From Bradyrhizobium vignae (GTDB lineage: Bacteria; Pseudomonadota; Alphaproteobacteria; Rhizobiales; Xanthobacteraceae): a DNA stretch of 64,000 bases. The DNA is taken from contig NZ_RDQF01000003.1 of the NCBI RefSeq assembly GCF_004114425.1, positions 186,001 through 250,000 on the forward strand. Direction: 5' to 3'. This document shows positions 52,947 through 61,348 of the stretch, piece after piece (the first letter of the stretch is position 1; the number at the start of each line of letters is the position of its first letter). The position numbers and the translations under genes were made by a program. The notes under the pieces were generated by a model. It was not told the DNA's origin, ran no database searches, and saw nothing but the letters and a program-made list of their open reading frames with translations.

Positions 52947-53812
52947 GCTTCCAAATGCCGGCCGGGAAACAGCTGCCGCAAGATACCGCCGACGCGCCCG
53001 AACAGGACGGAGACCACGTAGAGCACGGTCGCCACGAGGATGATCGCGGGGCCTGACGGCACACGGGTCTGGAACGACAGCACGAGGCCCGCATAGCCCG
53101 AGACCGCGGCAGCGACGACGGCGATGCAGATCATTGCGGTGAGATCGCGGGACCAGAACCGCGCGATGCCGGCGGGCAATATCATGAGACCGACCGCAAG
53201 CAGCGTGCCGAGCGCCTGAAAGCCATTGACGAGATTGATGACGACGAGCGCGAGAAAGACGAGATGCGCAGGCCCCCCGGCGCGGCTGACGGTGCGCAGG
53301 AACAGGGGATCGACGCTCTCGATCACCAGCGGACGGTAGATCACGGCCAGCACCAGCAGCGTGATCGTGGCGTTGAAGGCCACCACCAGCAGCGTCTGAT
53401 CATCCATTGCGAGGATGTTGCCGAACAGCACGTGCAAGAGGTCGATATTGGTGCCCTTGATCGAGACGATGGTGACACCCAGCGCGAGCGAGGCCAGATA
53501 GAAGGTTGCCAGCGACGCGTCCTCCTTCAGCCCGGTCGATCGCGCCACCACGCCGGCGAGGATCGCGACGGCAAAGCCGGCAATCAGGCCGCCGGCCGTC
53601 ATCGCGAACAGATTGAGGCCCGACAGCAGGAATCCGACGGCCGCGCCGGGCAGGATTGCATGCGCCATGGCATCGCCGACGAGGCTCATCCGGCGCAGCA
53701 TCAGGAACACGCCGATCGGTGCGCCCGCCAGCGCCAGCGCGATCACGGCGGCGAGCGCCCGCCGCATGAACTCGAATTCGGTGAACGGACCGATCAGCGC
53801 GTCATAGAGCAT
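52943..53812 (-). CDS. znuB: Zinc ABC transporter, permease
   Basis: A 289-residue membrane protein of the ABC-3 family with about eight hydrophobic segments. Conserved segments: PIGVFLMLRRMSLVGDAMAHAILPGAAVGFLL, ATFYLASLALGVTIVSIKGTNIDLLHVLFGNILAM, LLVAFNATITLLVLA and GTLLAVGLMILPAGIARFW. It forms the membrane pore for the ZnuA/ZnuC importer. Its ATG at 53812 is 7 bases after the ATPase stop, and its stop overlaps the ZnuA start by four bases. Confidence 0.93.
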   Translation of the reverse strand: MLYDALIGPFTEFEFMRRALAAVIALALAGAPIGVFLMLRRMSLVGDAMAHAILPGAAVGFLLSGLNLFAMTAGGLIAGFAVAILAGVVARSTGLKEDASLATFYLASLALGVTIVSIKGTNIDLLHVLFGNILAMDDQTLLVVAFNATITLLVLAVIYRPLVIESVDPLFLRTVSRAGGPAHLVFLALVVINLVNGFQALGTLLAVGLMILPAGIARFWSRDLTAMICIAVVAAAVSGYAGLVLSFQTRVPSGPAIILVATVLYVVSVLFGRVGGILRQLFPGRHLEA

Positions 53813-53818
53813 CTGCGA

Positions 53819-54571
53819 TCATGCCGCCTGGAAGCGCCCATCTTCGCCGCAGGCCGCGGCGCTGTCGTCAAAGGCTTCGCACATCCGCATCGCGACCAGC
53901 AGGTTCTCCGGCGTCAGCACCTCTGCCGTCGGGCCCCACGCGACTGGGCCCCGTGCCAGCACCAGCGTCTCGCTGAAATGGTTGCGCACCATTTCCAGGT
54001 CGTGCAGCGCAGCGAGCACCGTGCGGCCCTCAGCGTGCCAGTGCTTGACCAGGGCGAGCAGATCGGCCGTGGTCTTGCTGTCGATGGCGTTGAAGGGCTC
54101 ATCGAGCACGATCAGGCTCGCATCCTGGAGCAACACGCGCGCGAACAGCACGCGCTGCATCTGACCGCCCGAGAGCGTGCCGATCGGGCGGTTCTCGAAT
54201 CCGTTGAGGCCAACGGACCCGATCGCCCGGAGTATCTTGTCGCGCGCGGCCTTGCCGATGCCGCCAAACAGGCCGGCCGCGCGCCACAGCCCGGTGCTGA
54301 CGAAATCGAATACCGAGATCGGAAAGCTGCGGTCGATCTCCGCGCTTTGCGGCAGATAGGCGATATCTTTGCTGTCGAGCCCGCCGAGATGGATGCTGCC
54401 GTCGAGCGGCCTGAGGATGCCGACGATGCCGCGCAGCAGCGTCGACTTGCCGGCACCGTTCGGGCCGATCACGGCGACCAGCGACCCCAGAGCGATCTTG
54501 CCGCCGAGATGATGCACGGCCGGATGCCGGTCATAGCCGAGCGTGACGTTGTGAAAGTGGAGCGCCGCCAT
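53819..54571 (-). CDS. znuC: Zinc ABC transporter, ATP-binding protein
   Basis: A 250-residue ABC ATPase from ATG 54571. Walker A is VIGPNGAGKSTLLRGI, the signature is LSGGQMQRVLFARVL, Walker B is SLIVLDEPFNAID and the switch His lies in VLAALHDLEM. It powers zinc import with ZnuB. Only two bases separate its ATG from the TGA of the His-rich peptide gene, so translation is coupled. The open extension to 54670 overlaps that gene and is rejected. Confidence 0.94.
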   Translation of the reverse strand: MAALHFHNVTLGYDRHPAVHHLGGKIALGSLVAVIGPNGAGKSTLLRGIVGILRPLDGSIHLGGLDSKDIAYLPQSAEIDRSFPISVFDFVSTGLWRAAGLFGGIGKAARDKILRAIGSVGLNGFENRPIGTLSGGQMQRVLFARVLLQDASLIVLDEPFNAIDSKTTADLLALVKHWHAEGRTVLAALHDLEMVRNHFSETLVLARGPVAWGPTAEVLTPENLLVAMRMCEAFDDSAAACGEDGRFQAA

Positions 54572-54573
54572 GG

Positions 54574-54810
54574 TCACCTCATCGCCAGGAAGACGATGCC
54601 CCAGAGCACGGCGCAGACGGCGAGCGCGGCCGCGAGACGGCCCGCCATGGTCATGCGCAGGATCGACCAAGGCGCCGCCTGGGCCGGATGCGGCGAGGCC
54701 GCATCGTGAACATGGGCGTGGGTGTGGTCGTGCCCATGCGAATGCGCGTGGTCATGGGAGTGGCCATGAGCATGGTCGTGCTGGTGGGCGTGGGACACGG
54801 CGGGAACCAT
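54574..54810 (-). CDS. Small His-rich single-helix membrane protein
   Basis: A 78-residue protein heading the zinc operon. From residue 7 to 35 every second residue is His, 15 in all (SHAHQHDHAHGHSHDHAHSH and onward), with H41 as a sixteenth. A single hydrophobic helix closes the protein (GRLAAALAVCAVLWGIVFLAM). With the short N-out or N-in question open, the His part could store zinc at the membrane or feed the transporter. The znuC start is two bases downstream. The Zur box is 9 bases upstream of the ATG. Confidence 0.8.
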   Translation of the reverse strand: MVPAVSHAHQHDHAHGHSHDHAHSHGHDHTHAHVHDAASPHPAQAAPWSILRMTMAGRLAAALAVCAVLWGIVFLAMR

Positions 54811-54818
54811 CCCGGAAC

Positions 54819-54831
54819 GTTATATTATAAC
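54819..54831 (-). promoter_or_regulatory. Zur box over the -10 of the zinc operon
   Basis: GTTATA-T-TATAAC is a perfect 6-1-6 palindrome within AATGTTATAATATAACGTT, matching the consensus of Zur sites in alphaproteobacteria. It contains TATAAT on the minus strand (54829-54824), a perfect -10 hexamer. The operon should therefore be shut off by Zur when zinc is plentiful. Confidence 0.8.
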
Positions 54832-54855
54832 ATTACGCCTGTCCACGGCGGGTAA

Positions 54856-54924
54856 CGTCATTCCGGGGCGATGCGCAGCACCGAATTATGGTGCGCAGTT
54901 GCGCACCTGAGAATCTCGAGATTC
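54856..54924. repeat. 69-bp repeat, left copy (inverted relative to 56238-56306)
   Basis: Matches the reverse complement of 56238-56306 over 69 bp with three differences. It begins CGTCATTCCGGGGCGATGCG and ends at GAATCTCGAGATTC. The pair flanks the two permease genes. Confidence 0.75.
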
Positions 54925-54934
54925 GCTCCCCGCC

Positions 54935-55435
54935 TCACGGCTTCCCGATCAACATCGCGATGGCGGCCGCCACGAACGGGAACGGCACCGAGACGGCGCA
55001 GCGGAACCAGACGAAGCGGGCCGGCATGAACGGTATTTCCCACAAGATCACCCGCTGGAAGGCGAACAGCGCCCAGGCGACGACATAGGCGACCACCTGG
55101 GGCACCCCGCCACCCGACTTCAGCGCCACGGTGCCGATGGAGAAGCCGATCACGGGACCGCCGGGCGTGGCCGCGCCAGCCAGCACGGCAGTCGCGACCC
55201 CGAGCCAGCTGCTGTCCGGACCGAGCCAGCCGGTGATCAACTCCTGCGGGATGATCGCGGCGATGTAGCCGGAGCCGATCACACCCAGCGCGATCCGCGG
55301 CACGATGTTGATGAAGTCCATCGAGCCTTCGCGTAGCGAGGCCTTGAACACCGGAGGGCCGCGGCGGAAGGCGATCAGCCCGACGCCGAGCACCGAGCCC
55401 CACAGCAAGATGTCGATCAGCAGCGCGGCGCTCAA
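54935..55435 (-). CDS. Half-size permease, second partner
   Basis: A 166-residue membrane protein from a TTG at 55435 that overlaps the upstream gene's stop (TTGA). It has four hydrophobic segments: SAALLIDILLWGSVLGVGLIAF, NIVPRIALGVIGSGYIAAIIP, GVATAVLAGAATPGGPVIGFSIGTVAL and VVAYVVAWALFAFQRVILW. The P-G-G-P motif in the third segment is shared with its partner, as in the DUF318/ArsP-type permease family. It is probably one half of a two-subunit transporter. Substrate unknown. Confidence 0.78.
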   Translation of the reverse strand: MSAALLIDILLWGSVLGVGLIAFRRGPPVFKASLREGSMDFINIVPRIALGVIGSGYIAAIIPQELITGWLGPDSSWLGVATAVLAGAATPGGPVIGFSIGTVALKSGGGVPQVVAYVVAWALFAFQRVILWEIPFMPARFVWFRCAVSVPFPFVAAAIAMLIGKP

Positions 55436-56043
55436 TTCTCGTCGTCCTTCGCGAGCGGCTTCGGGTAGAGCCTGACATAGACGAAGCGGCCGAGCGCGCC
55501 GGCGAGCACCGGCAGCGGCAACGAGATCACGATCCGCCACAGCGTGAAATCGGTGCCCATGATCGGGATTTCCCAGGCGACCGCCCTGCCGTAGCCGATC
55601 AGGGTCCAGCTCACGACCATGGCAATGGTGGCGCCGAAATCGGCGCCGACCGCCAGCAGCGCGCTTGCGACGGGATAGGCGGTGAAGGGCCCTCCCGGCA
55701 GGATTGCGCCGAAGGCGGTGCCGATCAGAAGGCCCATCAGACCGGATTTCGGCCCGAGCGAGCGCGAGACCTTTTCGTGCGGCAGGATCTCGGAGATGAA
55801 GGCGCCAAGCAGGCAGCCTGCCAGCACGCGCGGCAGGATGCCGCCGAACAACGAGAGATCGTGAGTGAGAATGTCGAGAACGCCGTCGGCGCCGTCACGC
55901 CGCCAGACCAGCACCGCGCTCACCGCCACCAGGATCGCGATGATGATGGTGGACCAGCCGATCGGCTTGCGCACACGCCCTGGCCGCGGCTCGGAGTCTG
56001 CGTCCTCGGCAGGCGCCGGTTCTTTCGGGGGAAGTTCTGACAA
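55432..56043 (-). CDS. Half-size permease, first partner (start uncertain)
   Basis: A membrane protein of about 203 residues. It has a Pro/Glu-rich cytosolic N terminus (SELPPKEPAPAEDADSEPR) and hydrophobic segments GWSTIIIAILVAVSAVLVW, ILPRVLAGCLLGAFISEIL, GLLIGTAFGAILPGGPFTAYPVASALLAVG and IAMVVSWTLIGYGRAVAW. The PGGP motif in FGAILPGGPFTAYP matches the DUF318/ArsP-like permeases. A TTG at 56043 is preferred; the frame is open to an ATG at 56160. Its stop overlaps the start of the second half. Confidence 0.72.
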   Translation of the reverse strand: MSELPPKEPAPAEDADSEPRPGRVRKPIGWSTIIIAILVAVSAVLVWRRDGADGVLDILTHDLSLFGGILPRVLAGCLLGAFISEILPHEKVSRSLGPKSGLMGLLIGTAFGAILPGGPFTAYPVASALLAVGADFGATIAMVVSWTLIGYGRAVAWEIPIMGTDFTLWRIVISLPLPVLAGALGRFVYVRLYPKPLAKDDEN

Positions 56044-56158
56044 CGGGTGTGGAGCGGCTCGAGGGTGATGCCCGTCCTGATTAAGGGCGGCGTGCCTCCG
56101 ATGCAAACGGTGTGACGACAGACCCATGCGCGCGCCGCGCAGGGCAATTCCGCACAGC

Positions 56159-56190
56159 AAAAAGGCGACCGCGTAAGCGACCGCCTTTTT
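56159..56190. terminator. Bidirectional terminator between sodB and the permeases
   Basis: AAAAAGGCG pairs with CGCCTTTTT around a 14-base loop, with A/T runs at both ends. It lies downstream of sodB and before the permease gene on the minus strand. Confidence 0.7.
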
Positions 56191-56237
56191 CTATCCTTCT
56201 TCTGTTCTGCCATTCCGGGGCAGCGAAGTCGAACCCG

Positions 56238-56306
56238 GAATCTCGAGATTCTCAGGTGCGCAACTGCGCAGCATAGTTCGATGCTGCGCATCGCCCCGGA
56301 ATGACG
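56238..56306. repeat. 69-bp repeat, right copy
   Basis: Inverted copy of 54856-54924 (three differences in 69 bp). It begins with GAATCTCGAGATTC and ends in CCCCGGAATGACG, just downstream of sodB. Confidence 0.75.
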
Positions 56307-56316
56307 AGGTGAGAAC

Positions 56317-56913
56317 TCACGCCTTCTCGAACAGGGACTCCACGTATTCCCAGTTCACGAGGTTCTCGACGAATGCCTTGAGATAGTCGGGCCGGCGGTT
56401 GCGATAGTCGATGTAGTAGGAGTGCTCCCAGACGTCGCAACCGAGGATCGGCGTGGCGCCGTGCACCAGCGGATTCTCGCCGTTCGGGGTCTTGGAGATC
56501 TCGAGCTTGCCGTTCTTGACCTGGAGCCAGCACCAGCCGGAGCCGAACTGGCCGACGCCGGCCGCCTGGAAGTCGGCCTTGAACTTCTCGAAGCCGCCGA
56601 GGTCCTCGTTGATCTTCTTCTCGAGCTTGCCCGGCAGCTTGGTGCCGCCGCCATTGGGTTTCATCCAGCTCCAGAAGTGGATGTGGTTGTAGTGCTGGCC
56701 GGCATTGTTGAACACTGCGGGATTCTTGCCGAACGAGCCCTTGACGATCTCTTCAAGGGACTTGCCTTCCCATTCGGTCCCCTTGAGCGCGTTGTTGCCG
56801 TTGGTGACGTAGGCCTGATGATGCTTGTCGTGGTGATATTCCAGCGTCTCCTTCGACATGTACTGGCCGAGGGCGTCATAGGCGTAAGGGAGTGGGGGCA
56901 GCGTAAAGGTCAT
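56317..56913 (-). CDS. sodB: Superoxide dismutase (Fe type)
   Basis: A 198-residue enzyme from ATG 56913; the frame upstream is open to 57207 but not homologous. Metal ligands are in YHHDKHHQAY, HYNHIHFWSWM and DVWEHSYYIDYRNRRPDYL. The NNAGQHYNH segment places Gln where iron enzymes have it, and GSGWCWL lacks the Mn-type Gln, so iron is more likely. It removes superoxide in the cytoplasm. There is no signal peptide. Confidence 0.93.
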   Translation of the reverse strand: MTFTLPPLPYAYDALGQYMSKETLEYHHDKHHQAYVTNGNNALKGTEWEGKSLEEIVKGSFGKNPAVFNNAGQHYNHIHFWSWMKPNGGGTKLPGKLEKKINEDLGGFEKFKADFQAAGVGQFGSGWCWLQVKNGKLEISKTPNGENPLVHGATPILGCDVWEHSYYIDYRNRRPDYLKAFVENLVNWEYVESLFEKA

Positions 56914-57155
56914 GGGTTCTTGTCCGCAACTGGTGGGGAACGAGTTATAACGGTCACCTCTTATAGAAGGTTCCGCGGCCATTAAATACCTCAGAATTTG
57001 CGAAAAGGCGTGATGGGGTGGCCTTCCCGGAATGCACAAATTCGTCGCAACGGGCCGCTGTCGATCAAACCTGCGGTTCGCCATAAAAATATCATTGCCT
57101 TTGAAGCGCTTAAGACAGAACAAACGCGCCGCGAAGCAGAGCTGTGAAGGACGAC

Positions 57156-57692
57156 ATGAGCATCGAGATCGACATTTTGAACGGCGACGCGTCGTGGCCG
57201 ATCGCAAAGCCGCTGCTCAGCGCGGTCTGGGGTCAGGACGCAGCGGAGAAGCCGGCCTGGAGCCACGTCAAATGGGCCAATGCCGACCTTCGCGTGCTGA
57301 TCGAGACGCCCGAGGATGGTCTCGTCTGCCATGTCGGCATCTACTTCCGCACCGTCACCTGGAACGGACAGAAGGTTCACATCGGCGGCATCGGCGGCGT
57401 CTGTACGCGGGAAGACCAGCGCGGCCGCGGCTATGCAACCACGGCTCTCGAGGCAGCGGTACATACGATCCGCGCCAACGAGGCGGTCCGTTTCGCCCTG
57501 CTGTTCTGCGAGCCGCACAACGCCGCCTTCTACGCGGCCCGGAGCTGGCTGCCCTTCAACGGCGAGGTCTATTGCGAGCAGCCGGAGGGGCGGATCCGGT
57601 TCACCTACATGGCTCCTTACGTCTTCCACATCGTCCGCGCCGACGCTGGGCACCATCGACCTATGCGGCCTGCCGTGGTGAGCCCTGCGTGA
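57156..57692 (+). CDS. GNAT acetyltransferase, AAC(2')-like
   Basis: A 178-residue protein from ATG 57156, preceded by AAGGA; a GTG lies at 57144. The acetyl-CoA loop is in VCTREDQRGRGYATTALEAAV (R-G-x-G), with FALLFCEPHNAAFYAARSWLPF and the IGGIGGVCT strand. The pattern resembles aminoglycoside 2'-N-acetyltransferases and NodA-neighbour GNATs of rhizobia; the substrate is unknown. It ends 70 bases before the MATE gene. Confidence 0.8.
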   Translation: MSIEIDILNGDASWPIAKPLLSAVWGQDAAEKPAWSHVKWANADLRVLIETPEDGLVCHVGIYFRTVTWNGQKVHIGGIGGVCTREDQRGRGYATTALEAAVHTIRANEAVRFALLFCEPHNAAFYAARSWLPFNGEVYCEQPEGRIRFTYMAPYVFHIVRADAGHHRPMRPAVVSPA

Positions 57693-57762
57693 GCCAGGGC
57701 TGCGCCGGCGCCTCATTCTCTTATAATATGTTGATCATCATTTAATTTTCCGCGCGGTGAAC

Positions 57763-59148
57763 ATGACGATCGACGCCCCCGCAGATGCCGTCCCGCCGGT
57801 TGCGCCGGTCGTCTCACCCATTGCCGGCCTTCTGACCGCGCCGATCCTGCCGACGCTGCTGCGGCTCGCGATCCCCAACATGATCGCGATGGTCGGCAGC
57901 ACGCTCGTTGCCGTTGCTGAGACCTCCTATATCGGCCGGCTCGGCACCATTCCGCTCGCCGCGATCGCGCTGGTGTTTCCGTTTGCGATGCTGACGCAGA
58001 TGATGAGTGCGGGCGCGATGGGCGGCGGCGTATCGTCGGCGATCAGCCGCGCGCTCGGTGGGGGGAATCACGACCGCGCCGCGACGCTGGCGCTGCATGC
58101 CGCCATCATCGGCCTCTGTGGCGGGCTGTTCTTCACGGTGATGATGCTCGTCTTCGGCCGCTCCTTCTTCGCACTGCTCGGCGGCCGCGAGCGCGTGCTG
58201 GAGGAAGCCTGCGGCTATTCGCAGGTGTTGTTCTCCGGCGCGGTCGCGATCTGGCTCGTCAATACACTGGCCTCGGTGATCCGCGGCACCGGGGACATGC
58301 GCCTGCCCTCGATGACGCTGATCGGGGCGAGCGTGCTCCAGATCGCGCTTGGCGGTACGCTGGGGCTCGGCCTGTTCGGCGTGCCGCAATTCGGCATGCC
58401 GGGCGTGGCGAGCGGCCAGCTGATCGCGTTCAGCTGCGCCGCGATCTTCTTCCTCTGGTATCTCTTGTCCGGCCGCAGCCGATTGCAGCTCGATTTTCGC
58501 GCCTTCCATTTCGAACGCGCGATGTTCCTGGACATTCTCAAGGTCGGCGCGGTGGCCTGCCTGTCGCCGCTCCAGACCGTGCTCACCATTCTGATCTTCA
58601 CGAAGATCCTCGCGACCTTCGGCACCGAGATGCTGGCAGGCTACGGCATCGGATCGCGGCTGGAGTTCTTGCTGATCCCGATCACCTTCGCCTTCGGCAT
58701 CGCCTCGGTGCCGATGGTCGGTATGGCGATCGGCGCCGGACATATGACGCGCGCGCGGCATGTGGCCTGGACGGCCGCCGCGGCCTCCGGACTCACGGTC
58801 GGCCTGATCGGCCTCGCCGTCGCACTTGCTCCGTCGCTGTGGGTCGCGCTGTTCACGCGGGATCCCGGCGTCACCGCCGCCGCGCACAGCTATTTCCACT
58901 GGGCAGGTCCGGCGTTCGTGTTCTTCGGCATGGGCGTGTCGCTGTACTTCTCCTCGCAAGGCGCCGCACGCGTCGGCGGCCCCGTGCTCGCGTCCACCGC
59001 CCGGCTTCTCATCGTCGCGATCGGCGGCGCCGGCCTGATGACGGCGCAGGCGCCGGCCTGGACCCTGTTCGCGCTAGTCGGCGGCGCCATGGTCGTGTTC
59101 GGGCTGTCGACCGCAGCCTCGGTCGCCTTCGTGCGCTGGGGCAAATGA
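57763..59148 (+). CDS. MATE family efflux transporter
   Basis: A 461-residue inner-membrane protein with twelve hydrophobic segments. The family pattern is clear: PTLLRLAIPNMIAMVGSTLVAVAETSYIGRLG, GGGVSSAISRALGGGNHDRA, VSGIR-like NTLASVIRGTGDMRLPSMTLIG, and GYGIGSRLEFLLIPITFAFGIASVPMVGMAIGAGH in the second half. It exports cationic or drug-like compounds driven by Na+ or H+. A GTG six bases upstream (57757) is also possible. It follows the GNAT gene by 70 bases. Confidence 0.93.
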   Translation: MTIDAPADAVPPVAPVVSPIAGLLTAPILPTLLRLAIPNMIAMVGSTLVAVAETSYIGRLGTIPLAAIALVFPFAMLTQMMSAGAMGGGVSSAISRALGGGNHDRAATLALHAAIIGLCGGLFFTVMMLVFGRSFFALLGGRERVLEEACGYSQVLFSGAVAIWLVNTLASVIRGTGDMRLPSMTLIGASVLQIALGGTLGLGLFGVPQFGMPGVASGQLIAFSCAAIFFLWYLLSGRSRLQLDFRAFHFERAMFLDILKVGAVACLSPLQTVLTILIFTKILATFGTEMLAGYGIGSRLEFLLIPITFAFGIASVPMVGMAIGAGHMTRARHVAWTAAAASGLTVGLIGLAVALAPSLWVALFTRDPGVTAAAHSYFHWAGPAFVFFGMGVSLYFSSQGAARVGGPVLASTARLLIVAIGGAGLMTAQAPAWTLFALVGGAMVVFGLSTAASVAFVRWGK

Positions 59149-59202
59149 TCGCAGGTAGATCAATGCGGGTATATAGACGCAGGAAAGTGATTCCATCCAG
59201 CG

Positions 59203-59688
59203 TTGCACTATCCTGCCGGGCTGCTATGGAGGCGCTCCATTCCGGGGCCTTTCCATGACGCCAGATTCGCTGCATTCATCGTCCTCCTCGCCGCGCTGTT
59301 CTGCACGACTGCTGCCCACGCGCAGAGCGCCGACGGGACCTGGCTGACCCAGGCGGGTGATGCCCGCGTCAAGATCAGCAAATGCGGCAGCGGCATCTGC
59401 GGCCATATCGTGTGGCTGCGCGAGCCCTATGACACCTCAACCGGCCAGCCGGCCACCGACAGCAAGAATCCCAATCCCGGACTCGCCAAGCGTCCGATGA
59501 TCGGCTTGCCGTTGTTCAGCGGCATGGAGCCCGCAGGACCGAACAAATGGGCGGGCCAGATCTACAATGCCGATGACGGCAGCACCTATGCGAGCAGTAT
59601 CAGCCTGACTGGCGCGGATTCGCTGCGGGTCGAAGGCTGCGTCGGCGCGCTCTGCGGCGGTGAAACCTGGACCCGCGCGGGGCGCTAA
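59203..59688 (+). CDS. DUF2147 exported protein
   Basis: The frame has a signal sequence (FAAFIVLLAALFCTTAAHAQS) and then the DUF2147 core ADGTWLTQAGDARVKISKCG, GHIVWLREPYD, GLAKRPMIGLPLFSGM and WAGQIYNADDGSTY. The only in-frame starts are the TTG at 59203 or rare codons downstream, and an ATG at 59256 is out of frame, so the start is doubtful or a small frameshift has happened. The two Cys in KCGSGICG and two near GCVGALCGG suggest a disulfide. It ends overlapping the convergent gene by 4 bases. Confidence 0.75.
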   Translation: MHYPAGLLWRRSIPGPFHDARFAAFIVLLAALFCTTAAHAQSADGTWLTQAGDARVKISKCGSGICGHIVWLREPYDTSTGQPATDSKNPNPGLAKRPMIGLPLFSGMEPAGPNKWAGQIYNADDGSTYASSISLTGADSLRVEGCVGALCGGETWTRAGR

Positions 59689-60836
59689 TTTGCTGCCGTC
59701 ATCGCCTTCAACGCGGTCGCCGCCGAGGCATAGCCGCCCTGCGCGCCGTCGATGAAGTGCACATGGTCGCTGCGCAGCGCCGAGGGCGTGAAGCAGGTCA
59801 TCATCGCGGCATCCTGCTGATGGATGCCGTAGCGCACGATGCCGTCGCGCGCGGCGGCCGCGAGGCGATCGCTCAGCGCGCGCTCGAGCTGCGGAGTGCA
59901 GTCGAGAATCATGCGCAGACCGTCGTCATATTTGCGGAAGTCCGAGTTCTCGACGACCTGGCGTTTGTAGAGGCTCGGCACGAAACCGCCGATCTTGATG
60001 TCGAAGCGCATGATCAGATAGGCGAACAGCGTATAGGCCAGCACACTGGCTCTGCGCGCGAGCAGCGGACCGCCGCGTTTGGTGCGGGCTTCGAGCTCGA
60101 GCCCCTGCGGCGGCCATTTCAGCGGCGGCCCCTGCGGAGGCACCGGGCGGCCGCCCTCCGGACTACGCTCGACGAGATGGATGATGTCCTCGATCACCTT
60201 GCGGAAGGCGTGCGGATCGACGCCGCGCACCGGCATCACCAGCACCGACAGGATCAGGCCGCGCGCAGCCGGCATCACCTCGAACCGGCACGATAGTCCG
60301 GAGAGGTCCGGTTGCGTGCCGGCGGGCGCCTCCGTGACCGCAAACTCGCCGCGCTTCATCGCGGCATCGGCCCAGGCAAGCCCGCCGCCTGAGAACATCG
60401 CATAGGACAGGTTTGCCGACGGCCCGAACCGGGCGACGCGCACGTCAAGGCCTTGAGCGCGAATGACGCCGACCGGCACCAGTGCGACGCGCATGGTCAG
60501 ATCGAGATCTTCCCGCACCCAGGTCGCGGTCGCAGCCAGTGCCTCGCGAGCAAGTTCGATATCGTCCGGCGCGACCGCGAAGCTCGCGCCGTCGCCGCCG
60601 AACACGAAGGGGAATTCGCGCCCTCCCAGCGCGTTGGTCACCGCCGCGATCACCGCCGCGCCGGCCATATTCACCGCCTTGTACCGTTGCGCCGCGATCG
60701 CCTTGGTCGAATCGACGATGTCGGCAACACCGATGCTCCAGTCGTCCGGCAGCGGCGAATAGAGCGCAGGATCCATCAGGCTGGTGAAGCCCCGGAAGAC
60801 GGGAATGCCGCCATAGAAGGATTCGCCTGAGGTCAT
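59685..60836 (-). CDS. DUF3095 family protein
   Basis: A 383-residue protein from ATG 60836. The family opening is SFYGGIPVFRGFTSLMDPALYSPLPDDW, then GVADIVDSTKAIAAQRYKAVNMAGAAVI and FVFGGDGASFAV, which echo the cyclase/GGDEF type palm fold, and YASAATALKAM at the end. DUF3095 function is not established; the Asp residues in VADIVDST and GGDGAS may bind metal as in nucleotidyl cyclases. It overlaps the convergent DUF2147 end by four bases. Confidence 0.85.
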   Translation of the reverse strand: MTSGESFYGGIPVFRGFTSLMDPALYSPLPDDWSIGVADIVDSTKAIAAQRYKAVNMAGAAVIAAVTNALGGREFPFVFGGDGASFAVAPDDIELAREALAATATWVREDLDLTMRVALVPVGVIRAQGLDVRVARFGPSANLSYAMFSGGGLAWADAAMKRGEFAVTEAPAGTQPDLSGLSCRFEVMPAARGLILSVLVMPVRGVDPHAFRKVIEDIIHLVERSPEGGRPVPPQGPPLKWPPQGLELEARTKRGGPLLARRASVLAYTLFAYLIMRFDIKIGGFVPSLYKRQVVENSDFRKYDDGLRMILDCTPQLERALSDRLAAAARDGIVRYGIHQQDAAMMTCFTPSALRSDHVHFIDGAQGGYASAATALKAMTAAN

Positions 60837-60986
60837 CGGGAATGCCGGATGGTTGGGATGTAAAATAAATACGTGGGATGATCGATCCGGGTTCGCTGGG
60901 CGCCCCGTCTCAATCATTGGCCGAAACGGCCCCGGACAACAAGATGCGGCCGCGCTGCAATGCCGCGGCGGGATCATTGATCGGCA

Positions 60987-61298
60987 TCAAACGGCCGGCG
61001 GAGGAGAGCGGCTATCGTTGGTCGGCTCGCACGGGATGATCGAGGTGTCCGATTTCGGCAACAAGGACTCACCGAAGCGCACCACCTGACCCGCTCGGAT
61101 GCGATCTGCAAGCTGATCGAGCCAGGCCTGAGGATCGCGCCCCCGGTCCTCACGTCGGCACATCCGATCGCATCGGACGCCACCAGGATCGAAGAGATCG
61201 CAACGCACGAGATCGAATCGTGTCGTCCCGCATTGCCGGCGCACGAACGCGAGCGCCGCCTCCGCCGCCTTACCGAAGGACCGCCGGAATTTTCGCAC
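60987..61298 (-). CDS. Hypothetical 103-residue protein, doubtful
   Basis: A frame from a GTG at 61298, with Cys and Arg in the middle (GTTRFDLVRCDLFDPGGVRCDRMCRRED) and a plausible amphipathic segment PQAWLDQLADRIRAGQVV. No family and no clear ribosome-binding site. The amino-acid mix is better than the overlapping frame on the same strand, so I list it, with low trust. Confidence 0.3.
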   Translation of the reverse strand: MRKFRRSFGKAAEAALAFVRRQCGTTRFDLVRCDLFDPGGVRCDRMCRREDRGRDPQAWLDQLADRIRAGQVVRFGESLLPKSDTSIIPCEPTNDSRSPPPAV

Positions 61299-61348
61299 GA
61301 ACGAATTGACCTGCCGAAGGACTTGCCCAAGCGGCGGACGTGAGCGGG

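Noticed and set aside
60974..61330. 118-codon minus frame overlapping the doubtful gene at 60987-61298
   Set aside because: It is dominated by Arg and Ser, the usual sign of a wrong frame in high-GC DNA.
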